The notes beneath the pieces were generated by a model, which did no database searches, was not told where the DNA came from, and worked only from the letters and a program-made list of their open reading frames with translations. The position numbers and the translations under genes were made by a program. Source: Symbiodinium natans (taxonomy: Eukaryota; Sar; Dinophyceae; Suessiales; Symbiodiniaceae). From it: a stretch of 60,421 nucleotides of DNA. The DNA lies in the NCBI GenBank assembly GCA_905221605.1, contig CAJNDS010000314.1, positions 1-60,421 on the forward strand, in the 5' to 3' direction. Positions 32,126-43,900 of the stretch are shown here, in pieces; the first letter of the stretch is position 1; each line of letters starts with the position of its first letter.

Positions 32126-33535
32126 GCGACCGAGAGGTTGTAGAAGCTGACGCGACTTTTGTGAGGGTTTGTGGGACCGTCAGCCCAGTACGTGCTTCCG
32201 CGTCACTCGTCATCACGCATTCTTCAACATTTCAAAGCCAGGCAACCCAATGACAGGAGCACCCGCAGAATAAGAACACAAGCATCACCCACGTCATCGC
32301 CTCATGCCCGTCCTCGTGAAGGATGACAGCAACAGCATGGCGGAAAGAAGCCAAGGAGTCTCTTACGCCTGTGGGCAAGACATGGCAAGACCCAAGTTTG
32401 GCAGGCGGCGCCCTGCTCTTCTGCGCGCGGTCCTCCGCCTGGCGGCGTTGCTGCCGCAGGACTCGACTGCCTCAGTGAGTTGGAACTTGCCAGGGGTGTA
32501 AACATCTTAACCGCAAACAAAGTGAGCGCCGGGCAGTCCAGCCGGGCCACAAAGATTCCAAAAGAGCCAGGCGAGGGAAACCTGACAGGATGACTCAGGA
32601 AGACATCCGTGGCTGCTCTTTGTGGGGGTGAGGCTGTCAGATGCCAGCTCAGATAGCGCCAAACCGTTCCTAGTTCTTTCTTGTCGCCAAAGCCGAGAAC
32701 TCTCAATCGTGCCAAGTCCCCAAACCTTACGCTAAGACCTCCAGGTCAAAACAATGACGTCTTACCCTTTAAACCCCAAGCATCCTCAAGCAATCCCCCC
32801 ATCAAAGCCTGAACATCTGCAGGAGAAGGCATTGCAGAGCCGTTTACAAGTGGTCGAGACAGGACTTCTGCTTGACCGGGTCTTGGCCACTTGGACACTA
32901 AAACTTGAAACATATGTTGACAACTCAGGACTCAGGATAGCTCTTGTTTTGTCGAGACGTGTTCAGTCTCTGTTCTACATGCTGAAGGCTGCAGGCGACC
33001 TACTAGCAAATCGGATAGTGGCAGGTTGGTCTGCTACCTTGCATTGCGCTGAAGTCAAAGTTTGAAAACCCATGAGGGATAATGCCCGAGTGTCCTTCCA
33101 GATGCGTTGTCATTTTGTAGCCCCAGCTGCCCCTGAATTGAGGGTCAGTTCTGGAGCCAAAAGGCTCCGGCAAGAGCGTCCCCCTCTCCGGAAACTGAGG
33201 CCTCACGGAAACCACCGCCACGGCGGCGCTTCCCCGTGGAGGCCTGGAGGTAATGGCACTGAGATATCTCCCCCAGAAAATTCTCCAAACTTCGAGATTC
33301 CTTGCAGACCTTTTCGTTGCAAGTTTACTGCATCCAGCATGCGAGAGACATAGCAGAGCAGACTTGGAAATGACTTGTGTAACGTGGTCTCGGCGCTTCT
33401 TTGCGCAGAAGCGCCAGACACTTTCCATGTGCTTCTTCAAGGCCCAAGAGCTGCTGGCCGGCTTCGATCGAGTGATAGTGGAGCGTGGCTGGAAGGATTG
33501 CGTTCTTTGAGCTGCGAGTGCAGAGCTCGCAATCA

Positions 33536-33607
33536 TAAACCCTAAACCCCAAACCCCAAACCCCAAACCCCAAACCCTAAACCCTAAACCCTAAACCCTA
33601 AACCCCG
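33536..33607 (-). repeat. CCCTAAA/CCCCAAA tract
   Basis: About ten units, half of them the CCCCAAA variant. Confidence 0.9.
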
Positions 33608-34348
33608 CACGTTACTCCGTATGGAGGCTTTACATGCACCCTGGGGCCTTTTTGGGCCAGGCCCTGACTGCTTTTTGTAAAGCAGTCCAAAGTACGGCCG
33701 CCGTTAACGCGCGTGCGAAGGGTTGCAAGCCCTTTTCTATTATTAATATTTTCGCTTCTGGCAAGATTCCGCTTGCCTTAAGTTCGAAGAATCCACTAAT
33801 GCTTGCAATCTGCAGTGCTGGTGTGAGTTGAGTCTGCGATCAAGTTGGAAAACGGACCGAACAAGTGCCGCAGCAGGCAACCTCCACATGGTTCTTGGGA
33901 AAGATTGGCAAGCTCAGTTGAGACCCTCCTCGCATAAGGAAGGCAGCACAGATCAGTCTATGCTAAACAAGTTCAGGTTTAGAGTCTGCGGTTCGGGGCT
34001 GTGGACTCCCTCCAATAGCTTTCCTTCCGCTCCCTCACCCCCCCAAGTCGTTTTTTGCTTCTTGGCAACATTCATAAACTTTGCACACGGAACGGAAGGT
34101 AGGCGGGCATCTTGTTTGAGCAGCCAGAAATGCTGTGTTTTTTCAACAGGTAAAAAATAATGTACTGTACAGCGTGTGGAGCCGGTGAACAGTCAGAAGC
34201 GCTGCAAGTTCGTGCTGTAACTGCAGCAGCACTCCCACGGACCTTTCGTGGTCACCTCCCTAGGAGTGCGGAGCAGACACTCTCCACTGCAATGTGAACC
34301 GCGTGGCTTTTCAGCCTCAATAATGTGCCTTGTGAAGCAGAGTTCATT

Positions 34349-34460
34349 CGATATATATATATATATATATATGTATTATATAATATACATGTAGTATTAT
34401 ACATTATACATATATATATATATGTATCTATATTACAGTTTTATTATATATACATATATC
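34349..34460. repeat. (AT)n-rich microsatellite
   Basis: ATATAT and ATTATA runs; apparent ORFs through it are low-complexity artefacts. Confidence 0.9.
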
Positions 34461-34981
34461 ATAGAGTTCATTCTGCTGCCGTTTGGCTCCCTGCGAAAGA
34501 GCTGCTACACCCGTCAAGCGAGGCCCACGCTGCCTCGGCCCCGGTTTCTTTTCATCTCTCGTGCAGGGAGGCTCCGCGCTGTTTGCTTACAAAGGCTGGG
34601 GGTAGGCTGGTGACTGGTAAAGGCTTGGTGCGCTTGCAGACGGCCCAAGATGAGTTTGCACAGTCTCTGCTATTCAATCATTTCTTTCTCTGCTTTTCTC
34701 TCTGCTTTCGGCAAGGTGAAGGACTCTGTTCGGACATGCAAAGAATTAGATTACACCGTAGGCCACCAATGAACATGCTAAGAGCCGTTGCTACTAGTAG
34801 CAACACGTCTCGAAGGTTTTCTCGCCCGCGCAGTCGTTTGTCCTGGCTCAACTTTCCTTCCCATCAGCTTGTGCTTTGGGGACTTGCTGCTTCTTGACTG
34901 CACTAAAATGCTGAGTCGAAGTGATGCACACCCTTAGAAGTTTAAATAGCGCTTCTCCTTGGCAGCTCCGTCTCTAAGGAC

Positions 34982-37900
34982 ATGTTCTGGGGCTGTATTG
35001 TGGCTCCAGGTGAGACCAAGAAGGCCCGTGAGTGTCGCCGAGCCCAACAGCTTTGAAGCTCCATACAATGACGATTGAACACAGGTCGAGACAAAGGCGG
35101 GAGAGCTGCTTCACTTGTCCCAGGCGTGGAGTCATGAGCTCCAGACCAGTTTATGTCCACATACACGCGAAGCTATGTTGTGTGTGTGTGTGTGTGTGTG
35201 TGTGTGTCTTCGCGCGTGTGTTGCACTAAAAGCCGGCGTTACTTCTCGGCATCGTGCACTGTCAGCTTAGAGTACTGCTTCTGGGCATGAAGCACGGGGT
35301 GATTGTTGTGACAAACCCTAGAATGGGTCTACGCGTGATGTGACGGGATTGCGAGCGGGATGCACCATCTTACAGGCCTGCCTAGCGCCCGACACTCCCA
35401 GTGGAGCCTCTTCCAAAGTTCTGGTGGAGCAGACGGGTCGGGCGCTGAGCGCAACCGGTAGGGCCTTGGTAGAGTTCGCAGCATTCTGTCGGACGTGCGT
35501 GCGACTCGATTTTGCAGCGCCCAACTTCCGAACCTCAAGCTCAGCAACTCCGGTCACTTGCAATATCTTGCCATCGTCCTCGTGCCAGTTGTTCCTTGGC
35601 TAGGTGATGGCCTGGGGTTGATGGAAGACATGGAAGCCACATCCGGCCAAATTGTCGAACGATGACAGGTATCAATGCTGCTTACCAGGAGGTGGAGCAG
35701 TCAGGTCCAAGATGTTGGACACATCCCCTTGTACTCCTGCCGGCCATGTCGCTGCTATTCTTTATATGTGGCCTCGTCGTATCAGGTTGCTGTGGGGATT
35801 TTGTTTGCACGTGCTGTGCGGTCCTTTCGTACTTGGTGGCTTTAGGTGGCGTGTCCTTTCTTGGCACCACTTGGATCTTGGGGCACAGGTCCCCGAAAGC
35901 GTATTCAGGAGGCTCTGAAGAAGTGACCCTCTACCAGACAGATGTTCTTCGCTTGGACAGCGGGAGCGAAATCCTGATGTCCCATGCGCCTGGCCGTCGC
36001 ACGAGGAGATCTTTCCGCAGCCTCAGTGCAGATGTGTCACAGCTGAAGCATCACTACGGTGTGGACATAGTGGTTACGTTGCTCTCGTCGAATGAGCTCG
36101 AAGCCATGAGCTGCCAGAATTTGCGTGCCTGCGTCGAGGAGGAAGGAATGGTGTGGATGTATCTAGACCTTCGTGACAAGTGGATCCCCTGGAACTCACA
36201 AGAGTACTTGTCACGCGTGGTGCTTCCGGTGAAGCGGCATCTGTGCGCGCGGAGCCGCGTGCTCGTCCATTGCAATGGTGGCAAGGGCAGGACCGGCATG
36301 CTCGTGGCTGCCTTGCTCATGACTTCGGTAGGGGGCCACCAAAGCCTACAAGGGGCGATCTCATCGATGCGGCGCGTGCGACCTGGAATGCTCCGAAACC
36401 CTCTGCAGCAGCTCTTCCTCCTTCACCTGCGCGACACGTTGCGGCAGCTTTGAAGGCGGACAGCTCAGACATCAACTCAACGATTGGGTCAAGGATCAGC
36501 GGCAGACGCCTGTACGATTGCGGAGAAGCGCTGGGCAGTCTCCTTTGCCTCAGCTGCACTATCTTGTCCTGAAATCTCCCAAAACATGCTCACATGGCGG
36601 AGTCCTCGGGAAAGAGCTCACGGAATGCTGCACTATGTTGGGTCATAGTACCGCCTCCCAGCAACTACTAAATCCCAATCCTTCTTCCAGTTTTGCATCA
36701 TTACCACCAGCCTGTGGTTGGTCTAAACCACACAGCTTTTGAAGTTGGAGGCTTGGGTTTTAGTATGGTAATTGTATGCAACCGGAAAGCTGTGCAATGC
36801 GACCGAACAAAACCAGTACCTGACAGACACTAATGGGTCATGATTCCCAGATATCCTTGTGACGATCGTATACTAGTTGAGGTGGGGATTGCCTGTAGCA
36901 GCGTATTGGGCTCGAAACCTCTTGAATTTTCAGTGAATTTTCTTGGTGGAGCTGAAAGTACGGCAAGTTGCTTCAAAAGGGGGGTTCTGGCACTGTGGCG
37001 CTGTAGTAGCTGCTAAGCACAGAAATGAAATCCTGTGACAGACTGACTAGGTAGGCCCTGTTTTCTCTAAGGGGGGTCATATTCAGGAGCATTTTTCAGA
37101 GGGGTTTAAGGGCCATCCTAGCTGAGGTCAGACGTATGCAGTCGCCTGCCTCAAGGAAGGAGGGCAGGCCAGGCTGTCTTTTTGCATAGATTTGTGACGG
37201 AAGTGACATCAAACCTTAAACCCTAAACCCGACACCCTAAACCCTAAACCCCAAACACTAAACCCTAAACCCTAAGCCAAACAAGCCCTAAACCCTAAAC
37301 CCTAAACCCTAAACCCTAAACCCTAAACCCTAAACCCTAAACCCTAAACCCTAAACCCTAAACCCTAAACCCTAAACCCTAAACCCTAAACCTAAACCCT
37401 AAACCCCAAACACTAAACCCTAAACCCGAAGCCAAAAAAACCCTAAACCCTAAACCGTGTGTGGGAAGACCACGTTGCTGGCCAGGAGTTCTGCGCCCTG
37501 GACTTGTTTCTCGATGCAAAGGAGGCAAAAATTGCGGTGAAGGGCAAGGCCGGGTGTGAGTCCCGAACTTGTAGGGTTGAGGGTTTAGGGTTTAGGGGCT
37601 TTTTTGGGGGGTTTACGAAAACAGGGGACCCCCAAGAATGGATCCCCAAATCTTAGGATTCCCTTAAAATGAGGAGCCCCAAAAGGGTACCCCCCCAATG
37701 TCGTCAAAAGGTTCCTGGTTTGAGCCTTTCTCTTTCTGGGTGCTCTCAAGCTTGCTTTTCCACATGGGTCCAGGGTTTAGGGTTTAGTGTTTGGGGTCTA
37801 GGGTTTATGGGCAGCACTGTGTGGCTTCTGCCAGGCTACGGTGCACCTGACAGGCTACTTCGAGGCAGATGAACTCGATGAGGCTTGTTCCCGGAATGTG

Positions 37901-40900
37901 GGATGGTTCAGGTTTGCAGGGTGGGGTTTAGGGTTTTTGGGGTTTAGGGTTTTGGGGTTTAGGGGTTTGGGTTTGGGGTTTCTTGGGTTTAGGGTACGGG
38001 GGCAACCGAAAGGGGAAAAGCAAGAATCTCAACCCTTGGCTGCCTAAATGAACTCCCTGAACCGAAGAACACAACACAGATCCAAACAAGAGCACCCGAA
38101 GGAGGGAGGGGGATATCCTTACCAGACACCAACCCCAACCCCAAACCCCAGGGCACTGCTTTTCGCTTTGAACAGCCGTTGTTAGTGGCCATTCTTGAGC
38201 CACAAAGGTTACCAGGTTCATTGACCCTTTATCCTTCAACACCAACTCTTTTCCATAATACAAACTGCAGCTCCGCACTCCCCCTGTCCTAGGATTTCCT
38301 AGGACACACACTGGAGGTGCAGACTTTTGGCCAAAAACTGCCATTAGGGCAGCAGCCAGCTGCTTGGAATGCATGTTATGGTTTAACGTCATCCAGGACG
38401 AATTTATAGCACATTGGCTAAACACCTTTTACCATAGAGAATCTTTTTTCACCATGATTCTCTTGTCATTGAAGACTCTTCAGCCTTCTTCACCACGAAC
38501 CGTGGTCTTCGCTACGCAAAAGGCTACTAACTTCTACTATCAGGGATTTCCATACCCTTAATAGTAACCACCATACTTTCAGCACATTGGCTGTTCCAGC
38601 GCACTTGTCTTCAGAAAGAGAAAAAACCATTCCCTCATCAATACCATCCAGTCATCCCTTCTTCTTCTTCCGGTGGGCATCGATGCTTAGGTGAAGACGC
38701 AGCAAAACGTGTTCCAGGTCCGATACTGTAAGAACAGGATCCTGCACACACCTTTGAATTGAGGATACCAATCCTTCTCTCTTCGCGTCCTCAATTGCTT
38801 GGCAAGATTGACCCAGCTCTGCATCCACAGTAGTAGACGCTTGCGCATCCACATCAGAGGAACGATCCTTTTCCTCAGGACCTTTCACCACTACCACCTC
38901 TTCCTTCTTGGGGCTTTGACTTTTCTCTTTCTTCTTCGTCTTTCCCACGACGCTTGCCTTTGTGCGCATTCTCGAAGAGGCCTTTTCCCCTCCAGAAACC
39001 ACCGCATTGGATGATGATCCACCCTTCTCAATGTTCGCCGGCATCTTCTTCGGCTTTGGAACCAGAAGAGTATAAGGATCCTCGCTAGCCGCAGTTTTCC
39101 TCTTCTTTTTGGCCTTTTTCACCTCTTCCTCAACGGCAACATCCGTCTCCGAAGTTCCAACCACCTCCTTTTCGGCAGGAGTATCCTTACTGGACTCCCT
39201 TTCTAGGGACCTCTTTTTGCTCTTTTTGGAACCATATCCTCAGGTCATTGATCCATTCTTCCACGTCCACCAGCGAAACCTCATACGACTTCACTATTTC
39301 GTGAAGTTCCAGCAAGGACAGCATACCAGTGGTCCATGAACACCATTCTGTATCCATCTGTTCAGTGTCTCCATTGAACTTCAGGAGTTTGAACACTGGG
39401 TCCGCCTCTGCACGAGCTAAATCTGACTTGCCATTAGACATATATGAAATCGCCTCCATCAGCAGTTCTCCCATCCTGGTATCGTCGTCATACACCATGA
39501 AATCCTCCTCTTCTTCATCATACCGTTCAGGAGAAATCTCCTTTCCTCCACCTCTTGTACCAGAACTTCTCCTTGGACCATCCCTTGGGGGCGTCCTTGG
39601 AGACCTTGGCCTCTGTTCATCCAGCGGATCACCATGCTCAAAGACACACTTGTCCCCATAACGGCACTTCCCAGACTGAGCAAACTGGATACACCTTACA
39701 CCAGTTGCATTGTGTGAGAACTTACAGTTCTCTCCAGAGAAGCAGTGTCTCCCAGCCACATAGTACTTGCACCAATACGATTGTAGCACCACATCATCTT
39801 CTGAATGGATGAATTTGCAACTCTCACCAAATTTGCAGCGATCTTTTCCCCTGCTGAACCAATAGCAGAAGCCTTTCTTCCTCTTCTCCAGACGCTCCGC
39901 CTCGTACCGGTCCATAGGGCGATTCTGCTCTACATGAACATTGCCATGTACCTGAGAACTGCTCCCTTCACCCAAGGTGCTATCAGTATTTGATGCTTTG
40001 AGTACAGCTGGAAAACCTGGCCTTGGTCCTACCACCTTCATGATTGGTTTTCCACCAGCTCCTGAGCCACGCTGAGACGATCCAAAAACATTGAACATTT
40101 TCAAGAAGGCCTTTCTAGTGCCGATCTTCCGCACCTTTTTGATTGGATGATTCATTGCTCCAACCTTGGATCCAGATACATTCGAACGACACAACCTCCT
40201 ATACCCAGCTCTATATCCCTTTTTCCAAAGAGCCATAAGAATTCTAGAGGCAGTAACATTCTCCACCTCTACCTTTTCCGACTGTCCCTCACTTTCCGGA
40301 ACAAACCCATCCAACCCATCCATATCTGAAGACCTTTCCATCTTTTTTGACACCACTTCGTCGAGGTAATCTTCAGAGATCCAGGGTAAGTTCCTCTTAG
40401 AGGAAAAATCATCACCATTGTCCGGTCCTTCACCAGGATACCCCTTCGTGCTGTCAAAGATCCTACCAGTAGTGCGGTCCTGCGTAGAGAAATCCCAGTT
40501 GGAAGCGACACGAGAATACACCGACCACAAGAACATTCTTGTGCCAGCCAATCTTGATGAACCACTGGATGTCTCCTCTTCTGGAGAAACTTCTGGCGCT
40601 TTGCCATCCCTTCCAGTGTCACCAATTGTCTCACTTCCAGCATCTTCAATGGGAATAGGGGATTCATTGATCCCTTGTTCAAGTACCGCATCTTGCTGTC
40701 CGAGAGTCTCCAGCACCATCCCTGAAGGATCCACTTCCTCGTCAGCATCGTCGTCCATCCTTTTCCAGAGAACCTCCAATTGATCAGCACAAGTCGCCGC
40801 CTGAAGGAACTCCATCATTTGATCCCTCCCGCGCTGCCAGAGAAATTCTGAATTCACCACTGACCCTTGGCCTCCTAGGGTAAGGAACGGAGCAACCAAT

Positions 40901-43900
40901 TTGGCTACCCTCGCCATAAGTTCAACGTGAACTTCCATGCCTGGACTGCGACTCCAATCGTAGGCAATTGCCTCCATAGCAGTTCCAAACTTTTCAGTAT
41001 TTCTGAATTCCCCTTCCAGACCAGGAGACAGCAATGCACCCATCACCGAGAGAGGATAATTTCCCACCGCCGGCAAGCACGGATTTTCATGGAACGAATG
41101 ATGCAAATCACCATAATGTCATTGATCTCTCCTTTGAAAAAGGAGTGTCCCAGTCTCCAGCTGGGCATTCAGTTCATCCACTTGAACCATTTCAGCACAT
41201 ATCCTCTGTGCTGCAGTCGCTATTGCCGGCCAGATGGTGCGATCGGTCAAACCGCGACGCATAACCCAATCAGTTGTTGGCGACTGAATCAGCGTTCGTG
41301 GGTCATACACCATAACCACCAATGTACCATCATCCATTGACTGATCAGCATCGTCCACCAGTGCCAGGTTCAATTCCTGTTCGCTTGCACCTTCGGATGA
41401 CATGCTAATAACCAAATTTCGATCCATTTTATCGGACCCCTTCTGACAGTCCCTTTGCCCCACAGGCAACTTGCCGACAGCAACCTTCCAATAAATCCGC
41501 TTCAGAAGGCCTTTAGTAAGCAATTGCTGATGGTCCTTCTTCACCGGACAAACATCCAATATCTTCACACCATCACCACGGAGCCACGGAGTTCATTGCT
41601 CCCACCTTCTCCCTCTTTTTGGTCAGTCTCCTCGCCAGAAATTTGCACTGCTCCTTCCAGCGCCGTCTCCTGTCCAGCCACTTCTTGCCCAGGAAGAACT
41701 TGAGCGCTTTCAGATACATTCACCTGTCCAGCAACACCTTGCCCAGGTAAAACCTCATCCGTGGAGCCCACCGCCAGCGAACCAACTATAACTGAGCCAT
41801 CCCTTGCTCTTTTTTGAGACTGCTCAGTTCGACGAGAAGGTTGTGGTAGCGAAAAAACTTGAGAAGTCACTTCTTGGCGGGTCTCCCCCCGCGACGCTTT
41901 GTCGCGCCCTTCGCCAAGGTGAACCGATTTTTTCTGCCCATCATTGGAGCTTGAAGAACCAGTAAGTGGAGCATTGCCACGTGTCTCAGTTCTTTGTGAA
42001 TCCCTTTCTCGCAAAAAGGTTTCCCGCAGGTGTCGCGCGCTGTTGGTTTCTTCCTCGCTTGAATCACCTGAGGAATCAGCATAGGAGACCAGAGCTCCTG
42101 TCTGATCATCATCATCCACCAAATCTGCCCACGCTCTGCTGAATGGGTACGACAAACCACCACGAGGCTTTACTGGTTCCAGCGGCTTTGGCTTTTCCAC
42201 CACTTCCTCCGGCTGCACACGCCGTTGTGAGCGAGAGCGTGGCACCAGTCGCACCTGTTTTTTATCCAGCAAGGGCCTTCCCCTTCTAACAGGGTTTGAT
42301 CTTGACCGATACGCCTTTGTTGGCGGGTTCACCGGTGGCATTCCAACTCCCACCAATCGCAACCTCTGCACGCGCAGCGGGGATCTCTGCGCAAGCGTCC
42401 AAGCGTCACGGTACTTGCCTGTGTCGAAAATCTCTCGATAAGACCCTCGCGGCATCTCCTTTGTACCAGGACCTTCAGCTTCACGCACCTGAGAGATAGT
42501 TCTCACCCCACCTCTTCCAGCTTCTCGGCTTCCAGAAGATTGCTCCATGCGTACCGATGCGTTGGTAGAAACAGCCACATCCGGCGACATTGGCCGGTAA
42601 TGAACACCACCCACCAATTGCAGAATTTTGCAGGCCGTCACCTTGTTAACCCCTTTTTCCACCAAATCCTCCACGAAGATATACTCTTGTAGCTCTCTGA
42701 CATTGGTTACACCAAGCTTGATCATCACGTCACTTACGTGAGGTGTATACACCCACAAGTGTTTGTTGCGAGCCATCCAATTTTCTATTGGCTCTTCTGG
42801 ATTCTGAAGACGTACCGTGGTAGACTCTGCCACCGAATCCTTTTGGACATCTCCATCTGCTCCATCCAGTGTATCACCCTCACCTGTTTTCTTTGACACA
42901 TTGGTCATTTGCAACGCCTGTGGTGCCGAAGATGATGAAGATTCCGCTCCCCCACTTACCGGTGGTTGAAAGGTGTTCCTGTCGGAAATCTCCAATCCTC
43001 TTCCTCTTTGAAACGAAACATGGTTCGCCACATTCGCCAGATGCTTCAGTTGGGCCAGTCGCTCTTCAGACATTTCGTCGTGGGAATACTTGCAACCATA
43101 TCGCACGCGACATCTCCCTTTGAGGTAGTAGTCGAAGCAGCAATGATGGAACCCTGCGTCCCTTATGGCTTTCCGAGAAGCATTGTCCCAGGATCTGCCG
43201 GGTTCCCAAGTCCCTTCCAAAACCGCTTTTTCGTCGTGCGAATATCTGCAAGAATTTCCATATTTACAACCTCCTTGGTTGTAATACAGACACATTTGCC
43301 TCTTTGGCTCGACTGACACAGACTCACCCTTTGATGCACCTTTACCAAAGTTGTACTTGGCTCTGAAAGCTGAATCCTCCCGCTCCTGCTGTGCCTCATC
43401 CACTGTGCCTTCTTCTGTAGGAGGGTCGCCAATGTCCCCATCCTCGTCTCCAGCTTTTTGGCTGTTCTTTGGCTCAGTTGGTCCTCCTCCTGGCCAACCT
43501 TCACCATAACGACGATGTTCATAGGAACACTCATCTCCATTGCGACACCTTCCCTGATTGAAAAACTTGCACAGCTTGCTGTACCCTGGTGACACAGTTT
43601 TTGGCGTCAGGTGAGCCTTCTTATACTGATCGGCATCCATGTAGGCTTCCATTGGCTTATTTTCTCTCTTACTCATGGATTCAACTGCACCATCAAGCTC
43701 CTGCAAAAACCGCTTGGTATCCAGCCAAAGCGCATTCCAAAGTTCATCTTTGCCTTGACTCAGCAACATTGCCACCGCTTCACCCACAACTGGTCCACTA
43801 AATCTCCTCTTCTTACGTGCCAGTTCGTAGAGCGCGTTGTGGTACTGCTTTCGGGAAAAGGTGGTTGTCTTTCCCAAGCCTGCGCCTTCTGTACCATCGG

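Larger units (their letters stand above)
32126..34981. other. Stretch with few signals, no recognised gene
   Basis: It holds a CCCTAAA/CCCCAAA array (33536-33607) and an AT-rich microsatellite (34349-34460). Possible exon-like frames at 32810-33065 and 33250-33510 (+) show no domain. Confidence 0.4.
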
